NCBI GenBank assembly: GCA_020744225.1
Contig: JAGMWG010000010.1
Span: forward strand, 558,001-622,000
DNA: 64,000 nt
DNA from: Paraphoma chrysanthemicola
Lineage: Eukaryota > Ascomycota > Dothideomycetes > Pleosporales > Phaeosphaeriaceae
Reading direction: 5' to 3'
This document shows positions 34,386 through 46,459 of this stretch, in pieces; the first letter of the stretch is position 1; every line of letters starts with the position of its first letter. The position numbers were made by a program, and so were the translations under genes. The notes below the pieces were generated by a model. It made no database searches. It was not told the origin of the DNA and saw nothing but the letters and a program-made list of their open reading frames with translations.

Positions 34386-37300
34386 TTAAAAAGTAAAATC
34401 CCTAGCAGATCTTCTCTTATTGCCTTCACAACCAGGGATACCGCAATCCGCAGGCTCGCAGAAGTCCTTGTTGAAAACCTGAGCAAGATGATCAGGTAAG
34501 AAGCCTTTGCCTAAGTCTCCCACCTTTTTATTGTCCGGATTATCGAAATAGATCCTGCAAGGAGTAGTAGTCAAGATGTCCTTTGGGTCGAGGGTGAATA
34601 CGGGCAGGTTCCAGAAGCATTTCGGCCACTTTCCTCCTCCAGGAACTGCCTCGGTGGGCTCAAGCTCTTGTGCCCCGTTGTATTCGCCGGTTTTTGCCTG
34701 ACAATAGACAGAACCGTGGATGATCTCTTCCGCTGAGGCCTCATATACTTTTGCTACGACGTTGTCGAGCATGTCCTTGTCCACAATTTGAGTCAAGTCA
34801 TTCCTCTCCGGAATCTGATTCCAGTGCAAGCCTTTCCTGCCTTTGCCAGGCCACTCTAAAGTGTAGCACAGCTCGTCTGCTGTATCAATCTTCAGCATAC
34901 GTCCATTGTTTTTCTCACAGTTGTTGCGAGTGTGGGCGTTGCGAAGAACGTATACGTTGGCCGATAGAAGAGCAGTGCTGACCATGCTCGTCTTCAGTAC
35001 TTTGGTCAATTCGTTTGCGAAAGCCGAGAAATCCTTGACTGGACGTGCAAATTTCCCGTCAGCAAAAAACTTTGCGATGTCTGTCCTGATGGTCCCTTTC
35101 GACGCGTCGTAGGCCAGTGCCGACCGCGTCATTTTGCTTAAGTCGCCATGTGACATGACTGCCTTGCCCATCTCGTCAAACGCTGTGTTCATCGCGTTCA
35201 GAATTATGCCAAGTCGTGTGTTGAGTGCCTCAGTCGCGTTCCGGGCCCACTCGCCCTCAATCTCTTTCGTTTTCTCGAGTGTGCTCGCAATCCCAACAAG
35301 ACCGCCCACGGCACTCAGGAAGGCGCTACCTCCGGGACTAACGGGCCCCGCAACGGCACCTGCAACACCAAAAGCCCCTCCGATGGCTGCCAGGGCGTCT
35401 TCCATGCCAGCGACATCATTGACAAGCTTCATGGAGATCGAATTGACAATGGAACTCACCGAGACTGAAGCTAACAGGCCAGAAAACCCGAGCGAGCTCC
35501 GCCACTGGGCAAGGAAGCTGTGGAAGTTTGCAAACGCCGTTTGAATGTAACGTAAAGCGACCATGTCCGGATTCTGCGGGCAAAATTGAGGGGTTAAACA
35601 ACTGACAACGTCTATCACGTTCTCACAGTTTTTCACGGAAACTTTAGTCAAATTCGATAGGTGATCATCCAATTCTAAGTTCGAGGTTAGCGAATACTCC
35701 AAGGCCCTTAGCATAAGGAGAAGAGAGCTCACCTATAGGTCCACGTGCACTGACGATATTGTCCAGGACGATGCCCGCTCTTGAGACAGCCCATGCTTGC
35801 TGTGATGTTTGGGCATCATCGAACGCCTGGCAGATATCTTGTGCGCTTCCTTTTGGTGGAGGAAGTTCGTAGAAGATGCCGCCAGGTCCAGATCCCAGGT
35901 TATAGCAAGAAGTTGCCGGACAGAATCCGTTCTTGCAGCTGAAGGCGCATAACCCGTTGTCGGCTACGTTACGCAATGGAAACCCTTCGATAGCCACGGC
36001 AGAAGGAGGGGAGACGGCATCGCCCTTCTTTGTACACGTGCACGGCGAGGGACAGAAGTTGTACTTGCAAGCAAATTTGCAAACTTCAGAGAACTGACCT
36101 GTTCCCGAGCCTTCCACACACGCTTGCGGTGGTGGCGGTGCTGGTGGGTATTTGCACACAGGCGCCGGGCACACTCCCCAACCACACGTGTATCTGCAAA
36201 GGAGGCGAGCGGCGACCCTGACGCTGCGGAATCCCGGTTTCTCTCCGGTAAATGTCGTGGGCTCGGGCAAAAGAAGTGTTCCTATCGAGTCACAGGTGCA
36301 GAGTGCCGTGGGGCAGTAGCCGTGCTTGCAGCCAAAGGCGCAGATCTGGTCAAGGGCCTTTTGGTCACCGGGCACTGTTACGACTGCTCGACCACTTGTG
36401 CACGACGGTGCAGTAAACGGTGAAACTTTCGAGATAATGGTTGGCAATTTGACCTTGCCGCATTTGTTGGCGGGACAAACGCCCACGATTCCGTAGCTGC
36501 ACGTTACCGCACACAAGCCCTCAAAGTTAGAGTCCCGACCGGCAGCAGGATAGCCCGGCGGCCCGCGAACGAGGCCCACCCCTCGGTCCTTGCCCCATTG
36601 CGTACACATGCAAGCTTCGATGGGGCAGTAGTTGAAGTTACAGGCATTCTCACAAAGCTCCTGGAAGTCTCCGATTCCCGTGCCCTTGATACAGGGCGTA
36701 TCCTTATCGATCTTCATAGGAGGGCTGCGAGGGCTAATACTGGGACCCATCACGCCATAGACGGCTGGATTGAAGTTGAAGTAACCATCTTGACAGCCGG
36801 CAATGGGCTTATCACCAGTCAAGCCGACTACTGTGCCACCATTTCTCTTGATTTCGACGCGAACTGAACCCGTGGCCTGCGTGTGCACGTATCCGAAATA
36901 TACGCCCACGCCGCCTTCTGGAATATAGTGCCAGGTTGGCTTGAACACTTGCCCGCCCACAGTCACCTCAGCCGTCGCTGTGGAACCAAGCAGGGCAGCA
37001 AAGAAAACGCCGTCAGTCAGACCGGTGTACCACGGCCCCTCTGGTTGCATATGCGTGGCAGTGAAGGCCGTTGTGCCGCCGTCATTGCACCCAGCGGATC
37101 GGGGCTGTAATCGATACCAGACATTGAGACCCTCCTGGGAGACGCTGGCTGTGCCAGACCTGTACAGTTCGATCAGGTACGGAAGGAATGCCCGCCAGGC
37201 ACCATGCTCGATACCGCTGACATAGTTGATTGGAGCTTGGCCGTGCTTATCATCAAGTGCGAGGAGTGAGGCCTCACCACGGATGGGTGCAATGTAATGC

Positions 37301-38169
37301 GACTCTCCGTAGTCGTTCCACGAAATGATCTGGATCCATTCGGGCTGGACATGCAGCGCTTGCACCCAGCGTTCGTACCACAATGTTTCGCCGCGCCAAA
37401 GCCAGTTCTTGTCATAGCCGGGGAGGTTGGTGTAGAACCAAGGTGAGACGGGCATCATGTAGGGCTTGCCCTTGAGAGCCACCTTGTATGAAGCATCAAC
37501 GTACGTATCCTTACTACCGCGGTCCGGCCACGCCGCCCAGTTGAAAAGACCATCTGCGACGCCACCACCCAGGCCGATGGCAACGGCTGCACCCTTGGAC
37601 GACCAGTCAGGCACGAAGAAGCAGTTGAACTGTCTCTTGATATCGTTCCAATCGTTTGCACGGTCCGGGCCTTCGAAAGTCGAGACTAGAGGCAAGTTGT
37701 TGTGCTTGACATATGTGCCTTGAGTGCCGTGGGTGCGAAGAAGGGCGAGTACTTCCGCCGGGGTCCACCCACCTTCCCTACCACCGGCATAGTCGAACGA
37801 GAACAGCAACTGGAATCCACGAGCCTTTGCAGCTGCGAAGGCGAGAGGAATCTGTTTGTCGTTCATGGTCTCCCCTGCAGCAATATTCAGTGCAAATGCA
37901 TCGATGCGGGACCCCTGGGCGAGTCCCATTTCGGTTTCCCAGGTGCTCTGGTCATAGTGTGCAGTGTTACCAACCTGTTTGATAGATATAGTCAGCAGCA
38001 TTCATGAATTCCTGGACCGATCCTTGGCCGTTTGTGAGATGCGTGAACGGCCAGACAGTGTGTCTAATAAGTCCCAGACGCTTACCATAAAGTGCGCAAA
38101 GACTTTCTTAGCTTCTGCGTAGCATGCCAGTAACCCAAGGCAAAGGGCAGCGATGAATAGGGTCTTCAT
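34386..38169 (-). CDS. Secreted GH71 alpha-1,3-glucanase (mutanase) with cysteine-rich repeats and a large C-terminal domain
   Basis: Minus-strand exons 38086-38169, 35733-37974 and 34386-35674 give 1204 residues. Residues 1-20 (MKTLFIAALCLGLLACYAEA) are a signal peptide. Residues 21-430 match GH71: KKVFAHFMVGNTAHYDQSTW, RIDAFALNIAAGE, FSFDYAGGREGGW and IISWNDYGESHYI. The family hydrolyses alpha-1,3-glucan of fungal cell walls. From about residue 455 to 725 there are six Cys-rich repeats of the form C..C.y.fCP...C.C (for example CNFNYCPIEACMC and CKYNFCPSPCTC), plausibly glycan-binding. Residues 776-1204 form a helical domain with a glycine-rich hydrophobic stretch (IGGAFGVAGAVAGPV) near 865-905 and a Cys-containing tail. 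Plain mutanases are much shorter. The first exon encodes only the signal and the start of the barrel. Confidence 0.88.
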
Positions 38170-40007
38170 GATGCTAGACTTGTCCAGATGTAGGCTGAAC
38201 AGAGTTACATATGCAAGAGAATTGATGGAGAAGAAATTGTTTTGCCTCCTCAACGCCCGAATGCTGTCCGATATTTATACAGACACAGCTACTGTAGATA
38301 TCAACCTCGCTTCTCACATCATGAATGAAGAGTCCATGTGAAGTCGAGAACCAGAGATAACACAGCAAATAGACCGAAGCAGATCCACCAATAGCTGATC
38401 CATTTCGCCATTGCTGTGCTTGTGGCTTGTAGTCAAGTCGAAAAGGATATTGAAGAAGGTGGCGCTGTGCCTTTCCTGGCGCGTTTGTAGATTGACGATG
38501 AGTACTAGACGTTCCGTGGACCTCAACTCCGAACGGCAGTAGGCCTTACATGCAATATGTCCCTATATTAAGATCTTTGGCAGGGCATCGGTCTCAATCA
38601 AAAAATTAGATTCAAGATCCAACCGTCTGGGGGCCGTCGCTAATCTTAGATCAAGCTCGTTGCAGCAGGAGCCAAGACCATGGATAAAAGAACCTTGGCG
38701 GCGCCGTTGTACCAAAAATCGGGTCCCTGCGGTTAAGTCGAGAAATTTTCAAGAAATTGTCAGTGCGAAGCGACGATATCCCTGTCAGGCATTTCAAAAG
38801 ACCGCAGGAACCCGCTTACACTTAGCAGCTGTCCTTGTCTAGACTTAATTTAATGCCAGCGCTCGCGACAGTCGCTAGAAGCCCATAGTGCCTCGACCCT
38901 ACCTCTACCACCATATGCTACGCCTTGCTGTCTGCCTTGCCAGTGCTGCTTCATTGCTCTACCCCTGGGCTGCGAGGGAGACTATGCTCTGGGAGCAATT
39001 CTGCCTGAAATGTCTGCAAGAGCGCGCTTCCCTCGCGCTGTCGTCCAGTTCTGCGGGTACTTTAAAGAGGATAGCAATGCGCGGTATTGGCTCTGTTCCT
39101 TTGGGCACTTTTGGCGCTGCTTGGCGGGCTTATTCATGCTTGATACATAAAGATAGCTGGTGTTGTGAAGCTTGACGAACAAGAACCTGCAAGGAGGACT
39201 GCCCGATGTCCGAGACGTCTAGGTTCATTCGGGCTTAGCGCCCGCTTCACCATGCATAGTCCCAACCGATTCTGTCAGATTTCTTGCCTATTCTTGCAGC
39301 AACGCTTGTGCACGCCTGGAAATCAATTCTGGCTCCCGTCCACATTCTAAAAATTAAATGCGTCAATTTTCACGAGACGGATAACACTGGACCGAGGCCG
39401 AGCGAAAATAGTTAATCCAAACAGCTCGACTGCCCAAGTACCTTCATTTTGAACGTGACGGCTCCTTAGATAGGCGTCATCGGAAGTTTGCACTATGCTG
39501 CTGGACAGTCGTTCTAAATGTCTACTCTTGATGCCGACTCAACTTCTTAGTACTTCGACGGAGATGTAGTATATTAACACAATCGCCTGTGCCCAGAAGC
39601 CTCCCGTTCGATGAGAATCCTTGAAATATACTTTCGATCAAGTGTCGAAGCATCTGGTCAGAACGAAGGTTGGTATTTTGTCGTGCAGATGCTCTCAAGC
39701 GCGCCATTGTTTAATCCGTAGACGTACCTAGATCATAGAAATTTACTCCAATCTCCAAAATGTGAAATGCATTCTAGCTAGATGCTACCTTCAAAAGCTA
39801 GAATATCGACCAAGTCCATTGCAAGCTCGTATCTCCCTTTGCAGCATGGTTTCGTTGGTTGACTTGGCAAAAGGCAGGTGTAGCCGAGAGCTTGAGATGG
39901 GCACGTGTCAACGCCAAGGGATCGGAAACGGAAGGAGGGGTCGCGCTACGCCTCACTCCACTCGAACAGTCACACTCCCAACCTCCCACCCTCTAACACG
40001 TCACAAC
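38170..40007. other. Divergent intergenic region, 1.8 kb
   Basis: This holds the 5' flanks of the GH71 gene (minus) and the WD40 gene (plus). ATATTTATAC just upstream of the GH71 start (about 38270) is TATA-like. No gene, repeat or tRNA is recognised. Confidence 0.45.
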
Positions 40008-41248
40008 ATGTCGCGGTCGAACGACCCCGGACACTACTTCCAGACGACGTATGCTCAGCTCTCACTTTACGCTTGACAAAGCTGAAACCTGGTAGTTCTG
40101 CCCTCAACGAAACCGCGCGCAAGGCCACGAAATCCAAGAACACCAGCGGCAACCCCATCAAGCTTCCCTCCAAGATTCTTGCTGTTGTAGCCGACCCTCA
40201 AGATGAAGACCAAGTCTATATTGCCGAAGCAGCGGGCAGTGTGAAGAGAGTTAACCTTGAAGTTGGTCAGACATCTAAACATCTGTGCATCGATCGTGAC
40301 TAACTGGATCTGCAGAGTGCTAATGTATCTGCTACATTCACCGGACCTACCGCGCCTCTCACTTCCGTTGCTGTTTCTCCGAGTGCCGATACAATCTTTG
40401 CTGGTTGCTGGGACAAATCAGTATGGTCATGGTCGCGGACAACTCGAAAGCCAGGAAAACGATATCAAGGGCACAGTGACTTTGTCAAGGCTGTTCTCGC
40501 AGTATCTCTGCAAGGCAAGGAAATCCTAGTCTCAGCTTCGGCAGATTCGAGCATCATTGTTTGGGATGTGGCCACGGGAGACAAGTTACACACTCTCAAG
40601 GGACACACAAGAGGCATACTGGCTCTGGCCATCGACCCCAGTGAACACCAGGCGAGCAGGGAGTCAGTCACAGTATTGAGTGCTGGAAGCGACCGTGAAC
40701 TCAGACGTTGGACAATCTCGGTATCGTCCGCATCCGAGATTCAGCCCTCGCCAATCATCGCACACGAAACGAGCATCGATGCGATTCACTTTGACACGGA
40801 TGGTGATCTTTGGACGGCTTCTGCTGACAAGACCGCAAAATGTCTGTCACGGGAGCGGAACTGGGACGAGGACTCACAATTCGAGCATCCCGACTTCGTG
40901 CGCGATGTCGTGGTCGATGAGGACGGTGGTTGGGTGATTACTGCGTGCCGAGATGAGCATGTTCGTGTCTGGGAGAGAGGCAGCGGCAAGCTGCATCATA
41001 TCTACGTGGGGCATTACGAGGAGGTCACAGGACTCGTTCTGTTGCCGAAGCAGCGCCTAGTTAGCACTAGCATTGATGCGACCATACGGCAGTGGAGTTT
41101 GAAGCCGCAAGATTTGGCCAAGGCCGTTAAGGAAGCTGAGGACGAGCGGCTCGGTAAGAATCAGCGCGAAGAGCCAGAGAAGAAAGAAGGCATGATGACA
41201 GCCGAAGAAGAAGCTGAATTGGCCGAACTTTTGGAAGATAGCGAATAG
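40008..41248 (+). CDS. WD40-repeat protein, 379 aa
   Basis: Exons 40008-40048, 40096-40261 and 40316-41248 join in phase. The first exon is 13 codons and a bit (MSRSNDPGHYFQTT). Its 47-nt intron is needed because the long downstream frame has no ATG. The second intron (54 nt) has a GACTAAC branch site. WD repeats are seen at DTIFAGCWDKSVWSW, YQGHSDFVKAV...IIVWDVATG, LKGHTRGILAL, DGDLWTASADKTAKC, DEHVRVWERGSGKLHHIYVG and STSIDATIRQWSL, enough for one propeller. The C terminus is a Glu/Lys-rich helix. It is a conserved fungal WD protein whose partners cannot be told from sequence. Confidence 0.85.
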
Positions 41249-41970
41249 ACACTGGCGAGCGGACGAGCGATCGATACTTGCGTCCTAGGATTTTGACGAC
41301 GTACTTCGATTGCGGTTTCCGATCGCCACCCCTAGGTAATTACTCGACCAGGATTGCGGGCAAGCAAGTCACTCGGCATCGGTCCACCAAGGTCGCATTC
41401 TCAGGAATGAATTGTCCGGATCTTGCTGCAACGAAATCAGACTGCGTGGTTCCAGAAACATCGCGAGATGTACGACAATGAGACCGGATAAAGTACGGGG
41501 GCACGCAGCCTAGTTTCTCACTGCCACTATGCGGTTCAGATTTCGGACGACTTCGACGTGGAGCCGGACGAGCGACACTCTACATTTGTGGTCGAGTTGA
41601 CTGGCTTCCCAGATCTCTGCATTGAGACTCTTGGTATCTCCCCGTTCTCCTTTGCTTTGAAAAGTGGTGCTATTTACTCGTGTCTAGTGCGCGTCCGTTT
41701 GGTCGCGTTGGACCCCGTGGTTCTCCCATGCACTCGTATCGTCGACTTCTTGGGCCTTCCCTGCTCCGCCTCGACAAGCGTATCCTCCCTGAAACCTTTT
41801 GTTGCAACACATGCAAATCCGCCTCTGACTTCCTACTTTCGACCAATGTCCTTCAGTGCTGGTAGATGGGCTGTGTTAGCTCTCAGCGCAAACGCTTTGC
41901 CTCGTTATGACGTGGCTTGGAACGCCCAGCTGTGGATGGACCCCTCATGACAGGGAGCAGTCCGCTGCAG

Positions 41971-42065
41971 CCCCGCCGCCAGTGCTGGCCTTCTTAGGTC
42001 GGTGGGAGTGGGAGATGCCTACTGAAATTGAGCCTCGTGCTCTGACAGGCCGATTGGTCCATGGC
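41971..42065 (-). repeat. Diverged repeat, copy 1
   Basis: Read on the minus strand, the core is GGCATCTCCCACTCCCACC...ACTGGCGGCGGGG (41971-42019). The CCATGGACC box lies at about 42057-42065. It is the most diverged of the four copies in the first half of the core. Confidence 0.65.
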
Positions 42066-42709
42066 AGAATGTCATGAGGGTACTCCGGACACACCTGTGG
42101 TGCATACACATGTAGGAGGGCCAGCATGTTTCCTTTCCGTCCAAACGCAAGCAAGATGAAGAGCGCTGGGTTAACGTTGCACATTCGATAGCACGGACAG
42201 GGCGTCTCGGCTGCATCATGATCTGGCCTGGAAGGAAAATCAGCATCCATCACAACTAGGACCTTCTGCACTCTCTTAGCCAGGTGCTCCTCTCAGGGGA
42301 AATTGTTCAGACACCAGCAGATATTCAGTACACCTTCCTCCAGGACAGTTGTATTCTGAGAAGCCGCGTCGGACTTTACCACCTTGTACAGAGGACAGCT
42401 GACGGGAGAGGCGCCAGATCCAGGGGTGCAGCCGAAAGCGCTGCCAAGTTGCTTCGGATGTTGCATTTTCCATCATTGGCAGCATCACAGACCGCACAAG
42501 GACTTGGAAAAAGCACAGGTCGCACCACATGGCTGAATTTGCGCACATATGAGAGGTTCCTAGCACGATGCATGCCCAGCACTCGTCCGCATGGTTATTT
42601 AGTGCACAGCATAACGGTTCCCTCAATTTGGATCAGCGATTCTTGAGACACAAGACATAGCTTGGAAACCAAATCCGGACATGGAACTTGTTTGTTAGGG
42701 ACGTTTCGT

Positions 42710-42808
42710 CCCCGCCGTCAGTGTTGCTCTTTTCAGAGTGCGAGTACGGAAGATGCCTGCGATTCCGTGTGGTTCTTTGAACCCTCGGTGCGGCCCTAGG
42801 GTCCATGG
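42710..42808 (-). repeat. Diverged repeat, copy 2
   Basis: The minus-strand core is GGCATCTTCCGTACTCG...ACTGACGGCGGGG (42710-42757), with the CCATGGACC box at about 42800-42808. Its distance from copy 1 (739 bp) is about twice that to copy 3 (366 bp). Confidence 0.65.
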
Positions 42809-43075
42809 CGTACTGACAATCAACCACTCCTTGTCTCTAGGTGTTTTGCACCTCAGATCTTTATTTTGGAGATTATTTCTTCAGTACGGCTTGTGGTTCT
42901 CTCCAGCGGATAAGCGGCACACACTTCCTTGGGGTCAGACTTGCTATTCATGGTCGTCATGACCAAATCGGTCGACGTTTCTGCCTTGTTCCCGTCAAAT
43001 GCAATGACTCGAGGTAGAGTACATTTGTCTCACGCTTTGAAAACCAGCTCGAAGAGTCTGTATGCAAGGGTTTAT

Positions 43076-43176
43076 CCCCCGCCACTAGTGTGTCCAATCT
43101 GTTGGAGACGAGTGTGGAAGATGCCTGCGATATTGAGCTTCCTAGGAAGACTCTGTTTGGCCGTCATGGTCCATGG
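43076..43176 (-). repeat. Diverged repeat, copy 3
   Basis: The minus-strand core is GGCATCTTCCACACTCG...ACTAGTGGCGGGG (43076-43125), followed by the CCATGGACC box at 43168-43176 and a TGCAAT stretch next to it, as in copy 4. Confidence 0.7.
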
Positions 43177-43398
43177 CACATTGCATAGAGATACTCTGCG
43201 ATGCTCATTTGGCCATTGTGCCCTTTTCCATTGGCCCGCCACATAATTTGGCACTATACCATATTACACCCTGGGTTCGCCCGTTCCATCAGGTTCGCCT
43301 GCTTCTTCTAGGTTACGCCCGTCCTGTATGGGACCATCGTCTCGAGGGCTTCACCGACCGCGATAGAGGATCTCGCACTGCAGGGAACGTTTTCGTAA

Positions 43399-43517
43399 CC
43401 CCACCACCAGTGTCTGCCTTTTTAGGCAGTCGAGTGTGGAAGATGCCAATCGATATGAAGCCTCTGTTCATGCCTTGTGTATGGCACAGAACTTCGACAG
43501 ACCACAAGGTCCATGGC
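43399..43517 (-). repeat. Diverged repeat, copy 4
   Basis: The minus-strand core is GGCATCTTCCACACTCG...ACTGGTGGTGGGG (43399-43447), with the CCATGGACC box at about 43509-43517. The first 17 bases of the core are identical to copy 3. Confidence 0.7.
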
Positions 43518-44369
43518 AATATTGCATGCAAGCACCCTCCGGCGACACAAGGGGTCGTTATCCCGTTGCCGCATCTTACAGGCTCCTAGCCTACGTCCCC
43601 GCCCCCGTCTCCGTCCCAATCTGCTCCTCTCTCGCTCCAATGTTGCGTCACTGTGCCCGCTCGCATCGTCGCAGGCCCTGTGGCTTTTATCCTTCTTTAC
43701 GCCACTAGTACTGGCTTGATCTTTGTTAACAGCGGGATAGGTCGCTGAAATACCTTCCTGGCGAAGTATGGATCGCAGCATGCTATGCTGGGCGGTCGCA
43801 AGAGGTGGATGGGCGATAGAAGTCGGACCCTTGCGCCTCCACGTGGTGTCGCCTGGATCAGTCGATTGTCTTCGGCGTCTTGTGTTGGCGCGTAGCAGTC
43901 GATGAACCAAATGCTTGGGACGCACCCTAGGTGAGTTTCCCTTATCACGTGTTTTACTAAGACGGCCGTTTCGCATATGGCGACGCACAATTGTGGTAGT
44001 ACGGCTTTACATCTATACAAACGTCCGAGCGCACGATTGTCTATCAATTGCATAGCAAACACACGTACTAATCACATGTCAACGACGACCTGCACCTTTT
44101 GCCACTGACTTATCCGGTCACCAATTTAACAATATAATACTCTCTTCATCTATATACATCTTGTGATATTGTGACTGACTCGATGTTATCGGCCTCGTTG
44201 GCCACCGACTATTGTGACCACAATAGCGGCAATTGCGCTTTCCTCGCTCGCAACACTGACGCAATCCCCCGCTGCATCTTCATCTTCACCTTCACTCTAC
44301 GCCCACACCCAGCCACCCAATCCAAGTCTATTGAGTCAGCTCGCTTGTTGCACGCACAAAGCTGCTTAA

Positions 44370-46116
44370 ATGGATCTCCTCGCTCGATTTTGGCCCTCCC
44401 TCATTCCTCTACAACATTTTCAACCCAACGATAACCACACTCGCAAACCAAACACCCAACAATCACAGCGACCTTCAATCCCACAGCAACTCTTGCAGCA
44501 TCTCTACGCTCGGTTCTCTGAAGGAGTAATGCAGGCACCAACCTTTCAAGTCTCACAGGCGCCGGCGCCTCGCGCGCAGCAGGCAGAGTCTGCTCCGCTC
44601 GCGCTCTACTACGCAAACCAACATGGTCAGCCCATTGCGCACATCCTCCAGAATGGCTATGGCCACGGATACCTCCAGTACGCACCGTGAGTACCGCCTA
44701 ACCCTTTGATCGTGCTCGAGCTGACAGCTGTAGTCTGGCTTACCTCATGTACCGCAACCCATACTCGCCTGGCCCTGCGACAGCGACTTACAGCGGCTAC
44801 TACGGTCCATCTGTCAATTCCTATATCTATGTGGCGCAGCCGTATGCCACCGCCATCGGCGCCATTGTCTATGGACACCAAGTAAGTACCCAGCCCAGTC
44901 ACAGTTGTTCCTCGCACTATGCCGCATGGCCAGGACTGCACCGGAATGATTATCATCAACACGATCGGAGCTATTCTAATTGCAGCCAGGGTCATACATG
45001 GAATGTCAGCCGAGAGCAACCCCATCACGTCTCCGCCGAAGCCAGCGTGATCGCCTCCACGGTCGTAGATGATCATGTCGATCGTCACTCTTCCGCTGTC
45101 GTTGACGACGAAACTGAGAAGCATGAAGCCCAGACCTGCAGCACCAAGCAGGAAGACGTCAAGCAGACGACAACTGTTAACCCCACCGACTCCGAAGCTC
45201 ACATTGAGCGTGACATCAGGGTTGAAGAAGATGCTCAAGCTGCGACTGGCGCACTCATCGATGTTCTCGCAACGGCTTGTGAGCATGTCAGCGTACAAGG
45301 CTCATCAGAGCTCAAAGTTAACCATATCGACGGAGCTACCAAGATCGATGATGCTCATGTCACCACAGTCAAAGAGGAGCCCGCTACCTATGTCTCCAAG
45401 GAAAAGATCGTTCCTCTCATTTCAGGAGAAGCATTCACCACCACCAAGAATGAGCCCAAGGATGTTACCTCCTCGACCACCACCGCAACAACCAAGTCGT
45501 CCGAGCACGTGAAGCTCGAAGCCACTCCTATTGGTAACACGGTAGCTGAGGCTTGCCCAACGGTTGAGAAGAAGACCAACGGCTCACTCTCAGGCAACGC
45601 CTGGGATGATACTCCTCTAGTCGAAGGTTGGGACTACCAGCGTTCCGAGGACTGGACTGCACAAGGAAAGCGCGCTCGTGGCCCTAGGTCAAGGAACAAG
45701 TGAGTATACCTTAACATAATCCTGCTATCACTACTGACAGTCTTCAGCAACCGCATCGGTGGTGAGACTCGCCAGTCCCGTTCCTCGACCACTTCGACTG
45801 CCTCATCCTCATCGTCGCCACCATCAAAGCGCGCCAGGCAAGAGCCTGTCGCCACGCAGCCTCACCGAGCCCAAGGCGCAGCACCCGTCCGACGTGAGCG
45901 AGCTGTGCTCCCTGCGAGCACCGCCTGGGGCAACTTCGCAACACTGATCAAGAAGGCGACAAGGATGCCGTTGTCAAGGCTCGGGAGCATGACAAGCGCA
46001 ATGGTGGCGCAGTGTTCCGACCGGAGATCAAGGAGTGCTACAAGGGTCGCAAGGGCACTACGGAGACCCAGGTCCATGAGCAGGTTGCACTTACGGTCGC
46101 CCCGAAAGAAGAGTGA
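44370..46116 (+). CDS. Uncharacterised, largely disordered protein, 530 aa
   Basis: Exons 44370-44686, 44734-45699, 45748-45893 and 45953-46116 join in phase. The last intron (59 nt, GTGAGC...ATCAAG) moves the frame to GDKDAVVKAREHDKRNGGAV, ending in TVAPKEE. The N terminus is Gln/Pro-rich, then comes a Tyr/Gly-rich part (NPYSPGPATATYSGYYGPSV), a long acidic Thr/Val/Lys region, and a basic RGG/Ser-rich stretch (GKRARGPRSRNNNRIGGETR). This composition suggests an RNA- or condensate-associated protein, which is an inference only. A good GTAAGT donor at 44882 with an acceptor at 44985 lies inside exon 2; using it would bring an early stop. Confidence 0.65.
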
Positions 46117-46459
46117 ATGGAGCATGAAGATGAGTAACGTACCAAGAGGACTATGCGACACTGGATGTCAAGGCACGAGGAAAGAAGAAAGAAATTGGAT
46201 AGCACCGTCTGCAACCATGTACTGTACTGACAGCATGTTGCTGATTGATTACACAAGCATGTCCTGGGTTTTGGAAAATGTTGCAGACAGAGTTGGACAC
46301 GATGATCTTGAGGGTACATGGCCTTGATGGCATTCGAACTCGACGAGACGCATTCTCAAGTAGACTTGAGACAGATGAATACACAATCTCCACTTACTTG
46401 CGTGCCGTTCCTAACACCATCTAAATGTGACTCGTGTTCATGCCATCATCTTCCTCTCG
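46117..46459. other. Convergent intergenic region
   Basis: This holds the 3' ends of the 530-aa gene and the small minus-strand ORF. Nothing else is seen. Confidence 0.45.

Larger units (their letters stand above)
41249..44369. other. 3.1-kb gene-free stretch with a diverged repeat family
   Basis: No ORF here shows a protein family or a spliceable chain. The part 41970-43540 contains four diverged copies of one ~50-bp repeat, each followed by a GGTCCATGGC box (listed separately). The 44100-44369 part should be the promoter and 5' UTR of the next gene. Confidence 0.5.

Noticed and set aside
41558..41950. 130-codon plus ORF before the repeat family
   Set aside because: No recognised domain; it sits in a repeat-bearing gene-free stretch.
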